13,018 bases of DNA from Faecalibacterium prausnitzii (GTDB lineage Bacteria > Bacillota > Clostridia > Oscillospirales > Ruminococcaceae), in assembly GCA_002313795.1 (NCBI GenBank), contig DCCL01000034.1, forward strand, positions 1 to 13,018, read 5' to 3'. This document shows positions 7,445 through 13,018 of this stretch, piece by piece; within the stretch, counting starts at the first letter, position 1; every line of letters begins with the position of its first letter. The notes below the pieces were generated by a model that was given only the letters and a program-made list of their open reading frames with translations, had not been told where the DNA came from and did not search any database. Both the position numbers and the translations under genes were made by a program.

Positions 7445-10174
7445 ATGAGACTGCCGATGCAGAGCGAGATAAAGCGGGATGTCCGGTCAAAAGACCACTC
7501 CATCTTTTTCACTATCTTCTCGGCATTGATGGTCATGCTCGTCATCGTGGTCATGCTGATGGCGGCGGCCATTGCGATCAGCGGCGTTACCCTTCAGCTG
7601 GATGAAAACGCGGTGGACATTCTGGACAAACAGGTGGAGAACCGCGCCAATTATATTCAGGATCAGTTCCAGCAGGCACAGGAGCTCACCGAGCTGTCCA
7701 GCTACATCGACGAGCAGGCACAGCAGATGGTAGAGGACGGCACCATCACCATGAGCACCCTGGATTCGGCCAGCGACCAGAGTCTGCCGCTGCTGAAAAA
7801 GGCAGCGCCCAAAATGCTGGAGACCCTTCGCTCCAAGCGTGTCACCGGTATTTTTATCATTCTGAACACCCATAGCTTTGATGGGCGCAATGCCGGCGAC
7901 CGGCTTCCCTGCATCTATCTGCGGGACCTCGACCCGGATGCAGCCCCCTCGGAGTACAACTCCGACCTTCTGTTGGAGCGTGCCCCGGCGGAGCTGGTGG
8001 CCGACCTGGGCATCTCCACCGACAAGAGCTGGACGCCTGCTCTGGAATATGAGAGCGGGGACGAGGATATCTTCTTTGTCCAGCCCTTCCAGAGAGCATA
8101 CGATGACAGCGACCGGCTGGAAGAATCGGCCTATGGGCGCTGGACGACTGTGCCCTACAAACTGGCAGGAGATGATCGGGAGGCCATTGCCTATGCACAG
8201 CCCCTTCTGCTGGATGATGGCACCATCTATGGTATGCTGGGTGTGGAGATGCTGGAAAGCTACGTCGAGACCCGGCTGCCCTGGGATGAGCTGCAGAGCG
8301 ACCATCACGGCAGCTATTTCCTGGCCTCCACCGGCTCCGACATCCGGAGCAGTATGTTCCAGATCTACGTCTCCGCCAATACCGGCGAACAGAAACAGAA
8401 TGTGAGGGAGGCAAACTGGGAACTGACCCTCACCCGGAATAGGGACTACTGGTACTATGGCACCGGCGAGGGCCAGCAGATCGCCAGTATCCGGCAGATC
8501 AGCCTCTACAGCCGAAACGCCCCCTTCTCGTCGGAGCGGTGGCTGCTCATCGGCGTGGTGGACCGGAATGATCTGTTCAGCTTCTCGCAGTCGGTGACAA
8601 GACTGCTGGGCGTCGCCATCCTGCTCACGCTGGGCGTGGGCCTGGCCTGCGCCTTCTTCGTCAGCTTTGGTCTGGCGGAACCGGTGTCTCAACTTTTCCG
8701 GGAGCTGACCAGTGCACAGGAACAGCATCAGGCGGTGCCGGAATTCTCCCGCACCGGCATCCGGGAGCTGGACCGGCTGGCGGATGCCATCGTCACCCTG
8801 AGCACCGACAACTATAAAGCTGCAGTGGCAGAGCGCAGCCGCATCGAACACGAGCGGGATTATGACGCCCTTACCGGTCTGTACAGCCGTCAGGCTCTCT
8901 TCCGGGTCTGCGGAGAGCTGTTTGAGAAGCCGCAGAAGCTGCATCATGCGGCCCTCATTATGACCGACCTGGATAACCTCAAGACCATCAACGATACTTA
9001 CGGCCATGACTGGGGCGATGTCTATCTGCGGCAGACTGCACACAGCTTGCAGCAGGGGGCACCCAGCGGCACGGTGGTGGCCCGCCTGTCCGGCGATGAG
9101 TTCCTGCTGCTGTTCTACGGCTATGAGACCCAGGCGGCCCTGCGGAAGGATATCGGCAAGCTGGAAGAGAGCTTTGCCGAAAGCAGCGCCACCCTGCCGG
9201 ACGGCCAGACCCTGCACATCCGCATCTCCGGCGGCGTAGCCTGGTACCCGGAGGATGCGCAGGATCTGAACACCCTGAAAAAGTACGCCGACTTTGCCAT
9301 GTATGAGGTCAAGCACTCCACCAAGGGTGAGGTGCGGGAGTTCAACATGGAACACTATCAGGCCGAAGCCTACGCTATGGAACAGCGCAGCGACTTTGAG
9401 ACCCTCATCCGGGAGCGGAAGGTGGATTACCACTTCCAGCCCATCGCTTCGGCTCACGATGGCCGGGTCGTGGCCTACGAGGCCCTGATGCGGCCTCAGC
9501 TGGCGACCCTCCGCTCGCCTTTGACCGTGATGGAGCTGGCCAGCAAGATGGGCCGCATCTATGACATCGAAAAGCTGACGATGTTCCGGGCCAGTGAGTG
9601 TTACGAGGCACTGGAAGCTGAGGGCAGGGTGGAGCCGGACGCCCGGATGTTCGTCAACAGCATTGCCAGTGTCAGCCTGACCGATGAGGACTGGGCGGAT
9701 TTTGCCGCAAAACATAAAGCTCTGCTGCCCAAACTGGTGGTGGAGATCACCGAAGAAGAGCAGATGGACGAACGGGAGCTGGAGCGAAAGCGCCACGCCC
9801 CCGGCGCAGCAGGGATCTTTGCGCTGGACGATTACGGCAGCGGCTACAGCAACGGCAACAGCCTGCTGACCATCGCGCCCCGCTACGTCAAGGTGGATAT
9901 CGCCATCATCCGGCATATCGATACCGACCACGACAAGCAGCAGTTCCTCAAGACCCTCATCGACTATGCCCGGCCCCGGGGCATCCTTGTGCTGGCTGAG
10001 GGCGTGGAGACGCCCGCCGAGCTGCGCAAGGTGCTGGAAATGGGCGTAGACCTGCTGCAGGGCTACTGTCTGGCCCGCCCGGCGGCAGAGCCCGTGGCTA
10101 TCAGCGAAGAGTCCCTCCGCATCATCCGGGAAATGGCAGACCACCGTGCCGAACGGGAAGAAGAATGGGTCTGA
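7445..10174 (+). CDS. Membrane-anchored GGDEF-EAL cyclic-di-GMP enzyme with external sensor domain
   Basis: The 909-residue protein has a first membrane helix at about 21-46, a large external region to about 386 (Cache-like placement, not identified with certainty), and a second helix at about 387-412. A linker leads to a GGDEF domain with DYDALTGLYSR at about 472, metal-site TDLDNLKTIND (D508, D510) and active-site SGDEF (549-553). The arginine and aspartate of the RxxD inhibitory site are absent, so product inhibition is probably missing. The EAL domain keeps the expected catalytic set: EAL at 679-681, N738, E767, D795-D796 in DDYGSGYS, K816, E852 and Q872. Phosphodiesterase activity is therefore likely, and cyclase activity possible. 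The ATG at 7445 has AGGGAGG 7 nt upstream. The gene is second in an operon with the binding lipoprotein. Confidence 0.94.
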   Translation: MRLPMQSEIKRDVRSKDHSIFFTIFSALMVMLVIVVMLMAAAIAISGVTLQLDENAVDILDKQVENRANYIQDQFQQAQELTELSSYIDEQAQQMVEDGTITMSTLDSASDQSLPLLKKAAPKMLETLRSKRVTGIFIILNTHSFDGRNAGDRLPCIYLRDLDPDAAPSEYNSDLLLERAPAELVADLGISTDKSWTPALEYESGDEDIFFVQPFQRAYDDSDRLEESAYGRWTTVPYKLAGDDREAIAYAQPLLLDDGTIYGMLGVEMLESYVETRLPWDELQSDHHGSYFLASTGSDIRSSMFQIYVSANTGEQKQNVREANWELTLTRNRDYWYYGTGEGQQIASIRQISLYSRNAPFSSERWLLIGVVDRNDLFSFSQSVTRLLGVAILLTLGVGLACAFFVSFGLAEPVSQLFRELTSAQEQHQAVPEFSRTGIRELDRLADAIVTLSTDNYKAAVAERSRIEHERDYDALTGLYSRQALFRVCGELFEKPQKLHHAALIMTDLDNLKTINDTYGHDWGDVYLRQTAHSLQQGAPSGTVVARLSGDEFLLLFYGYETQAALRKDIGKLEESFAESSATLPDGQTLHIRISGGVAWYPEDAQDLNTLKKYADFAMYEVKHSTKGEVREFNMEHYQAEAYAMEQRSDFETLIRERKVDYHFQPIASAHDGRVVAYEALMRPQLATLRSPLTVMELASKMGRIYDIEKLTMFRASECYEALEAEGRVEPDARMFVNSIASVSLTDEDWADFAAKHKALLPKLVVEITEEEQMDERELERKRHAPGAAGIFALDDYGSGYSNGNSLLTIAPRYVKVDIAIIRHIDTDHDKQQFLKTLIDYARPRGILVLAEGVETPAELRKVLEMGVDLLQGYCLARPAAEPVAISEESLRIIREMADHRAEREEEWV

Positions 10175-10196
10175 CCGGACGGGATCAGATGAAAAT

Positions 10197-10267
10197 AAAG
10201 CAGGTGCATCACGCTCTCGCAAAGTCAGAACTTTGATGGAACGGTGATGCATCTGCTTTTTGTTTTT
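10197..10267. terminator. Terminator between the GGDEF-EAL gene and lrgB
   Basis: AAAGCAGGTGCATCAC (10197-10212) pairs with GTGATGCATCTGCTTT (10244-10259) over 16 positions with one G-T wobble. The loop contains an inner CAAAGT/ACTTTG hairpin (10220-10225 with 10230-10235). A T-rich tract follows to 10267. The minus strand also ends in TTTATTTT, so it probably serves the convergent lrgAB transcript as well. Confidence 0.88.
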
Positions 10268-10282
10268 ACAGTTTTACGCGGC

Positions 10283-10990
10283 TCAGTCGATGAGAGTTAC
10301 AAAGACGGGGCAGAGCACGGCGGTAAGAACGCCGGCCACGGCGATGGACAGGCCGCTCATAGCGCCCTCGACTTCGCCCATCTGAAGGGCTTTGCTGGTG
10401 CCTACGGCATGGGCCGAGGTGCCGATGCCTACGCCCTTGGCGATGGGGTCGGTGATATGGAAGACCTTGCAGACCGTCTCGGCCAGCAGGTTGCCTGCAA
10501 TGCCGGTGAGGATAACGATGGCACCCGTCAGGGCGGCGATGCCGCCCAGCTCAGCGGCAACATCCATGCTGATGGCAGTGGTGACAGACTTGGGCAGAAG
10601 GGTGGCGTACTGCTCCCGGGTCAGGCCCAGTGCCAGCGCCAGTGCCAGTGCGCTGCCCAGACTGACCAGAGTGCCCACCGAGATGCCCGCGATGATAGCA
10701 GCGGCATTCTCCTTGAGCAGGTCCCACTTTTCGTACAGGGGGATAGCCAGACTGATGGTAGCAGGCAGCAGCAGGTAGTTGACCGGGGCCGCGCTGGCCT
10801 TGTAGTCGGCGTAGGGGATGTGCAGCACGCTGAGCAGGATGATGACGAAGATGCTGCCCAGCAGCAGAGGATTGAAGATGGCCTTGCCGGTGGCCTTATT
10901 GATGAGGGCGCCCAGCGCAAAAGCGGCCAACGTCAGCAGTACGCCCCACGCGGACGAGGTGGAAAGAAAATCCTGTAAAAGCTCAGTCAT
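10283..10990 (-). CDS. lrgB: LrgB family membrane protein
   Basis: LrgB works with LrgA in the cytoplasmic membrane. The pair was first described as antiholin-like regulators of murein hydrolases and has since been linked to pyruvate or overflow-metabolite transport in other Firmicutes. The 235-residue product is highly hydrophobic. It carries the family-typical LLPKSVTTAISMDVAAELGG stretch and the C-terminal GIGTSAHAVGTSKALQMGE motif. The ATG at 10990 is chosen because AAGGAGG lies at 10999-11005 on the minus strand with good spacing. It overlaps the end of lrgA by 8 nt (ATGACTGA), suggesting translational coupling. A bidirectional terminator lies just downstream. Confidence 0.94.
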   Translation of the reverse strand: MTELLQDFLSTSSAWGVLLTLAAFALGALINKATGKAIFNPLLLGSIFVIILLSVLHIPYADYKASAAPVNYLLLPATISLAIPLYEKWDLLKENAAAIIAGISVGTLVSLGSALALALALGLTREQYATLLPKSVTTAISMDVAAELGGIAALTGAIVILTGIAGNLLAETVCKVFHITDPIAKGVGIGTSAHAVGTSKALQMGEVEGAMSGLSIAVAGVLTAVLCPVFVTLID

Positions 10991-11348
10991 GGTTGGCCTC
11001 CTTTTTGGCACGGCGGGTCAGGGCCTGAGTAGTGTGGCCGGCCGTGACCAGAACGAGCACCGTCACCGGGATGATGGCGATGATGATGGGCAGGAGCATA
11101 TCCCCCATCTCTGCCCACAGCTCCATGACGCCGGCAGCAGCAGGCACGAAGAGCAGGGGGAAGATGCCGGTGAGGAACAAGCCCACTTCCTTGACCTGCT
11201 CCAGCTTTACGATGCCGAAGCGGAGTGCGATCAGGAGCAGCAGCAGGCCGTAGATGCTGGCCGGGATGGGCAGCGGAAGAACGGCGTGGCAGACCTCACC
11301 CAGAAAACAGAAGGCAAGGATACGGGCAAATTGAAACAGATAATTCGT
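10983..11348 (-). CDS. lrgA: LrgA/CidA family holin-like membrane protein, apparent ACG start
   Basis: The 121-residue form has the expected CidA/LrgA length and about four membrane helices, with the signature LPLPIPASIYGLLLLL followed by LFLTGIFPLLFVPAAAGV. It is the partner of lrgB, overlapping it by 8 nt. The start is unusual. A perfect AAAGGAGG (11356-11363, minus strand) lies 7 nt before an in-frame ACG at 11346-11348, where family members normally begin just before YLFQFARI. No ATG, GTG or TTG exists at that point. Alternative in-frame starts are TTG at 11369, ATG at 11420 (145 residues) and TTG at 11462 (159 residues), but none has a ribosome-binding site. An automatic caller would probably choose 11420 or 11462. 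Confidence 0.85.
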   Translation of the reverse strand, partial: TNYLFQFARILAFCFLGEVCHAVLPLPIPASIYGLLLLLIALRFGIVKLEQVKEVGLFLTGIFPLLFVPAAAGVMELWAEMGDMLLPIIIAIIPVTVLVLVTAGHTTQALTRRAKKEANHD

Positions 11349-11498
11349 AAGGAGACCTCCTTTGGCCAAAGCACGACGGGATAAAAGAAACACTGCAAAC
11401 AGCGCCGAACCGGACGGCATATTTGCGACAGGCAGTCTGCGGATGTCGGCCGTGCGTTCCAAACGCGGACTGCGTGAAAAAAGTCACTGTAAGTCAAC

Positions 11499-11527
11499 AG
11501 TATAACCCAAAATCCACGGTGGTGCAA
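11499..11527 (-). promoter_or_regulatory. lrgAB promoter
   Basis: On the minus strand, TTGCAC (11522-11527) and TATACT (11499-11504) are spaced by exactly 17 nt. The transcript would start near 11492 and carry a leader of roughly 145 nt to the ACG start. That leader contains a short GCGTTTGGAACGC hairpin and a TTTGGCCAAA palindrome directly before the Shine-Dalgarno. Between here and 11630 I see no gene or other signal. Confidence 0.72.
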
Positions 11528-11630
11528 CGGTAATACTGGCTAAGATTTTGCCCCCGCAGAGCAGAAAATTGGCGGTTTGGATAGCGTACCTGCCCCAACC
11601 CCGGCTGCGGAAGAGCATGACAAACGGGAT

Positions 11631-11957
11631 TTACCAGCGGGTCATGTTCTTTTTGAACTTGGCAGTATATGCCTCTTTCAGTTCCTGCTCACTGATGCCA
11701 TAGCACAGAAGGACGTCGTTGTAATACATGAGCACATCCGCCATTTCTTCCACGAGATGCTGACGCACCTCTGCATCCTCAACAGCCTTTTGGTCTCCGT
11801 TCTTCTTAATAATGTCAATGACTTCTCCGACTTCACCGAGCATCCATAACAGTTTGTGCTTGCCGGCCTCCGGGCTGATAGGCTCCCACTTGGCTTTATA
11901 TTTTTCCTGCAGGGCCTGCTGCATCGCAAGCATATCTTCTATCGTAAAATCACCCAT
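11631..11957 (-). CDS. MazG-like nucleotide pyrophosphohydrolase
   Basis: The 108-residue product is an all-alpha MazG/dUTPase-type protein. It carries the paired acidic metal motif: GEVGE (E42, E45), then EMAD (E71, D74) after about 25 residues. Such enzymes hydrolyse noncanonical or excess nucleoside triphosphates to monophosphates and pyrophosphate in the cytoplasm; the substrate here is not predictable. The ATG at 11957 is chosen for the GGAGGG immediately upstream (11962-11967). An ATG at 11969 would add four residues and use up that site. A perfect 7-bp hairpin (11967-11984) sits just before the Shine-Dalgarno. It is on the same strand as the accessory genes to its right but is separated from them by a terminator; I see no clear promoter. 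Confidence 0.82.
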   Translation of the reverse strand: MGDFTIEDMLAMQQALQEKYKAKWEPISPEAGKHKLLWMLGEVGEVIDIIKKNGDQKAVEDAEVRQHLVEEMADVLMYYNDVLLCYGISEQELKEAYTAKFKKNMTRW

Positions 11958-11966
11958 GGTTCCCTC

Positions 11967-11984
11967 CATAAATTCTGATTTATG
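11967..11984 (-). promoter_or_regulatory. Hairpin overlapping the edge of the MazG-like gene's ribosome-binding site
   Basis: CATAAAT (11967-11973) and ATTTATG (11978-11984) form a perfect 7-bp stem with a 4-nt loop. In the minus-strand transcript it ends at the first base of the GGAGGG Shine-Dalgarno. It may tune ribosome access; this is inference. Confidence 0.4.
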
Positions 11985-12099
11985 TTCGAGTCCTGTATCG
12001 TCCGGCTCTAACATTCGTTAGTGGATGACGCAACAAAAAAACCTCTGAACAAAGTCAGAGGCTCTTGTTTTGGTGGAGCATTTTCCACAGCACTCGAAC
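11984..12099. repeat. Imperfect inverted repeat bracketing a terminator, T-arm-like sequence
   Basis: GTTCGAGTCCTGT (11984-11996, plus strand) recurs as GTTCGAGTGCTGT on the minus strand (12087-12099), 12 of 13 bases identical and in inverted orientation. Both copies resemble the TpsiC-arm consensus of tRNAs (GTTCGANTC), but neither sits in a foldable tRNA. The terminator at 12035-12061 lies between them. This could be a relic of an integration or recombination site, or chance. Confidence 0.4.
12035..12061 (-). terminator. Intrinsic terminator of the 81-residue gene
   Basis: On the minus strand CCTCTGA pairs with TCAGAGG (12055-12061 with 12042-12048) around a 6-nt loop, followed by seven Ts (12035-12041). 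It lies 41 nt after the stop of the gene at 12102-12347 and separates it from the MazG-like gene. Confidence 0.85.
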
Positions 12100-12101
12100 C
12101 T

Positions 12102-12347
12102 TTAAGCAGGCATATCATTGCTTCGGTCGGTGCGCTTCAAACCGAGAAATGGCGGCACTTCAGAACGTTTCAGTCCCTGCTCATGAGCTTTCTTCAACTG
12201 GTATTCGTGTAAAGCAATACTATCCAGTAAGTCACGCTGATTCTGGGAAGCAGCGTAGTAATCAACCCCGAATCGCTTGCAGACAGCGCTGAGCTGGTCA
12301 AGCATTTCAATGGTGGTAGGCGACATCCGTTTTACTTCAATATCCAT
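12102..12347 (-). CDS. Unrecognised 81-residue protein
   Basis: I do not recognise this gene. The 81-residue product is soluble and charged, probably mostly helical (residues 9-60), with a proline-rich turn VPPFLGLKR near the C-terminus. No signal peptide, membrane helix or metal motif is visible. The ATG at 12347 has AAAGGTGG about 8 nt upstream, the same type of site used by the preceding acetyltransferase gene, whose stop is 14 nt away. The two genes therefore probably form one operon from the promoter at 12900-12928, ending at the terminator at 12035-12061. A partner or antitoxin role for the acetyltransferase is possible but unsupported. Base composition is more AT-rich than in the housekeeping genes. 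Confidence 0.7.
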   Translation of the reverse strand: MDIEVKRMSPTTIEMLDQLSAVCKRFGVDYYAASQNQRDLLDSIALHEYQLKKAHEQGLKRSEVPPFLGLKRTDRSNDMPA

Positions 12348-12361
12348 AACAAGACCACCTT

Positions 12362-12568
12362 TCAGGAAAGATATGTATTGAAGAGCGAAAGAGCTGCGTT
12401 ATCCGCAATCATCAGCATAATTGGCCCGCCGGATTGTTTGGCAAAGACTCGAATCGCCCCAAAATCCCGGATATAATGTTTTGCAAGTTCATCCGTCTTA
12501 GTTTCAAAGGTAACAACACCATTTTTTCCGGAATCAATCGAGAGCTGAATACCAAACGCAATCATCAT
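12362..12568 (-). pseudogene. C-terminal part of a frameshifted GNAT acetyltransferase
   Basis: This 68-codon open frame begins ATGATGATTGCG. It continues as a typical C-terminal half of a GNAT fold: AFGIQLSIDSG after the CoA loop, VVTFETKTDELAKHYIRDFGA, and a final LMIADNAALSLFNTYL. Reading the same frame upstream of the ATG gives SGDIGR, the expected acetyl-CoA loop, which the ATG start would leave out. It overlaps the stop of the N-terminal part by 4 nt (ATGA). It is best read as the displaced 3' part of one broken gene, although coupled translation of two pieces cannot be excluded. Confidence 0.7.
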
Positions 12569-12876
12569 ACGACCAATGTCTCCAGATATTTGCGTTCTGT
12601 TGTCAAGGTGGGGTTGCTTTCCGGGTGGCTTTCAATGTATTCGATATAAACAAACATACTGGATTCCGTTTCACGGTAAGCACCCAATGCAACAATTTCG
12701 CCACTTTCGGTTTTGGCAGTGTACTTTTCAAGTGCGGAGTCGCCGATGAACTCACTTGTCCAGTCCGTCTGCCAGTTTTCTTTTGTTGCCACGAGATCAT
12801 CGGCAGTTGATTTATCAATCTCAACAGGGATTTTGTTCCCTGTATCGGATGCTGTGACGAAATATTGCAGAATCAT
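12565..12876 (-). pseudogene. N-terminal part of a frameshifted GNAT acetyltransferase
   Basis: The 103-residue frame starts MILQYFVTASDTGNKIPVEI. It contains the strand-rich N-terminal half of a GNAT-like fold, including SGEIVALGAYR and a strand reading MFVYIEYIES followed by TERKY. It then runs out of frame after Y97 and stops at LETLVV. The expected CoA-loop residues (SGDIGR) are encoded immediately after Y97 in another frame, so one small indel near 12581-12588 explains the break. The ATG at 12876 has AAGGTGG upstream; a GTG at 12885 overlaps that site and is less likely. The gene sits 17 nt after the predicted transcription start and leads an operon with the 81-residue gene. Confidence 0.72.
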
Positions 12877-12899
12877 TGTGCCCACCTTCTTTCAAATCC

Positions 12900-12928
12900 A
12901 TTATAACGAAAGAACGATAGACCTTCAA
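12900..12928 (-). promoter_or_regulatory. Promoter of the acetyltransferase / 81-residue gene operon
   Basis: On the minus strand, TTGAAG (12923-12928) and a perfect TATAAT (12900-12905) are spaced by 17 nt. Transcription would start near 12893, leaving a leader of only about 17 nt before the ATG at 12876. Confidence 0.82.
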
Positions 12929-12999
12929 GAAAGAAAAATCTCAAAACGCCGGAACTTGTAAGAGAATACGTGAGGGCAAGAACCGTCCCGTGGCCACAA

Positions 13000-13018
13000 A
13001 TTTTCAATTCTTGAAAAT
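13000..13018. repeat. Perfect inverted repeat at the right edge
   Basis: ATTTTCAA (13000-13007) and TTGAAAAT (13011-13018) pair around a 3-nt TTC. The structure reaches the window edge and may extend further. It could be part of a terminator or operator of a gene outside the window. The stretch 12929-12999 holds nothing else I can support. Confidence 0.45.

Noticed and set aside
7487..10252. Very long open frame opposite the GGDEF-EAL gene
   Set aside because: It mirrors a GC-rich, strongly coding plus-strand gene with recognisable catalytic motifs. Its translation is low-complexity H/G/Q/V-rich with no domain, a typical antisense shadow. The same applies to the long frames opposite rimO, cysS and the binding-protein gene.
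12071..12100. tRNA 3' end on the minus strand (TTCGAGT followed by CTCCACCA)
   Set aside because: The distance from the T-loop to the final CCA is 21 nt rather than 16, the T-stem does not pair, and no acceptor or anticodon arm can be drawn upstream, where the 81-residue gene lies.
12935..13015. Short plus-strand open frame with a peptide like KTPELVREYVRAR
   Set aside because: It has no start codon or ribosome-binding site, begins after a stop near the acetyltransferase promoter, and is under 30 codons. I cannot support it as a gene.
1..13018. CRISPR array, rRNA or insertion sequence
   Set aside because: No regularly spaced direct repeats, rRNA-like sequence or transposase is visible anywhere in the window.

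Overview
The window looks like chromosomal DNA from a Gram-positive gut clostridium (Oscillospiraceae, most like Faecalibacterium). This rests on high-GC, CTG/GCC-rich coding, Shine-Dalgarno sequences of the GGAGG type, consensus-like housekeeping promoters, a T-box leader, and protein sequences typical of that group. The species call is recognition, not a database result.

Region 1 (1-2784) holds rimO (ribosomal protein S12 methylthiotransferase) and pgsA (phosphatidylglycerophosphate synthase), 18 nt apart and probably cotranscribed. A strong terminator follows, then a six-helix membrane protein of unknown role, then a bidirectional terminator.

Region 2 (2797-5795) is a divergent amino-acid pair. 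asnA (ammonia-dependent asparagine synthetase) is on the minus strand and cysS (cysteinyl-tRNA synthetase) on the plus strand. Each has its own 17-nt-spacer promoter in the shared 509-nt gap. Most of that gap is a T-box riboswitch with a TGC (Cys) specifier controlling cysS. asnA has a short leader with two perfect hairpins.

Region 3 (5823-10262) is a two-gene operon: a lipoprotein solute-binding protein with no permease or ATPase, then a membrane-anchored cyclic-di-GMP enzyme with a large external domain plus GGDEF and EAL domains. It has one promoter with an inverted repeat just upstream and one terminator. It reads as a sensing unit in which the binding protein may feed a c-di-GMP signal, and it is the most interesting system here.

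Region 4 (10283-11527, minus strand) is lrgAB. The genes overlap by 8 nt, and lrgA appears to start at an ACG codon behind a perfect Shine-Dalgarno.

Region 5 (11631-13018, minus strand) is visibly more AT-rich and looks like accessory DNA. It holds a MazG-like protein, an unrecognised 81-residue protein, and a GNAT acetyltransferase split by a frameshift inside its CoA-binding loop. The last two share a consensus promoter and end at a terminator that is bracketed by an inverted repeat resembling the tRNA T-arm.
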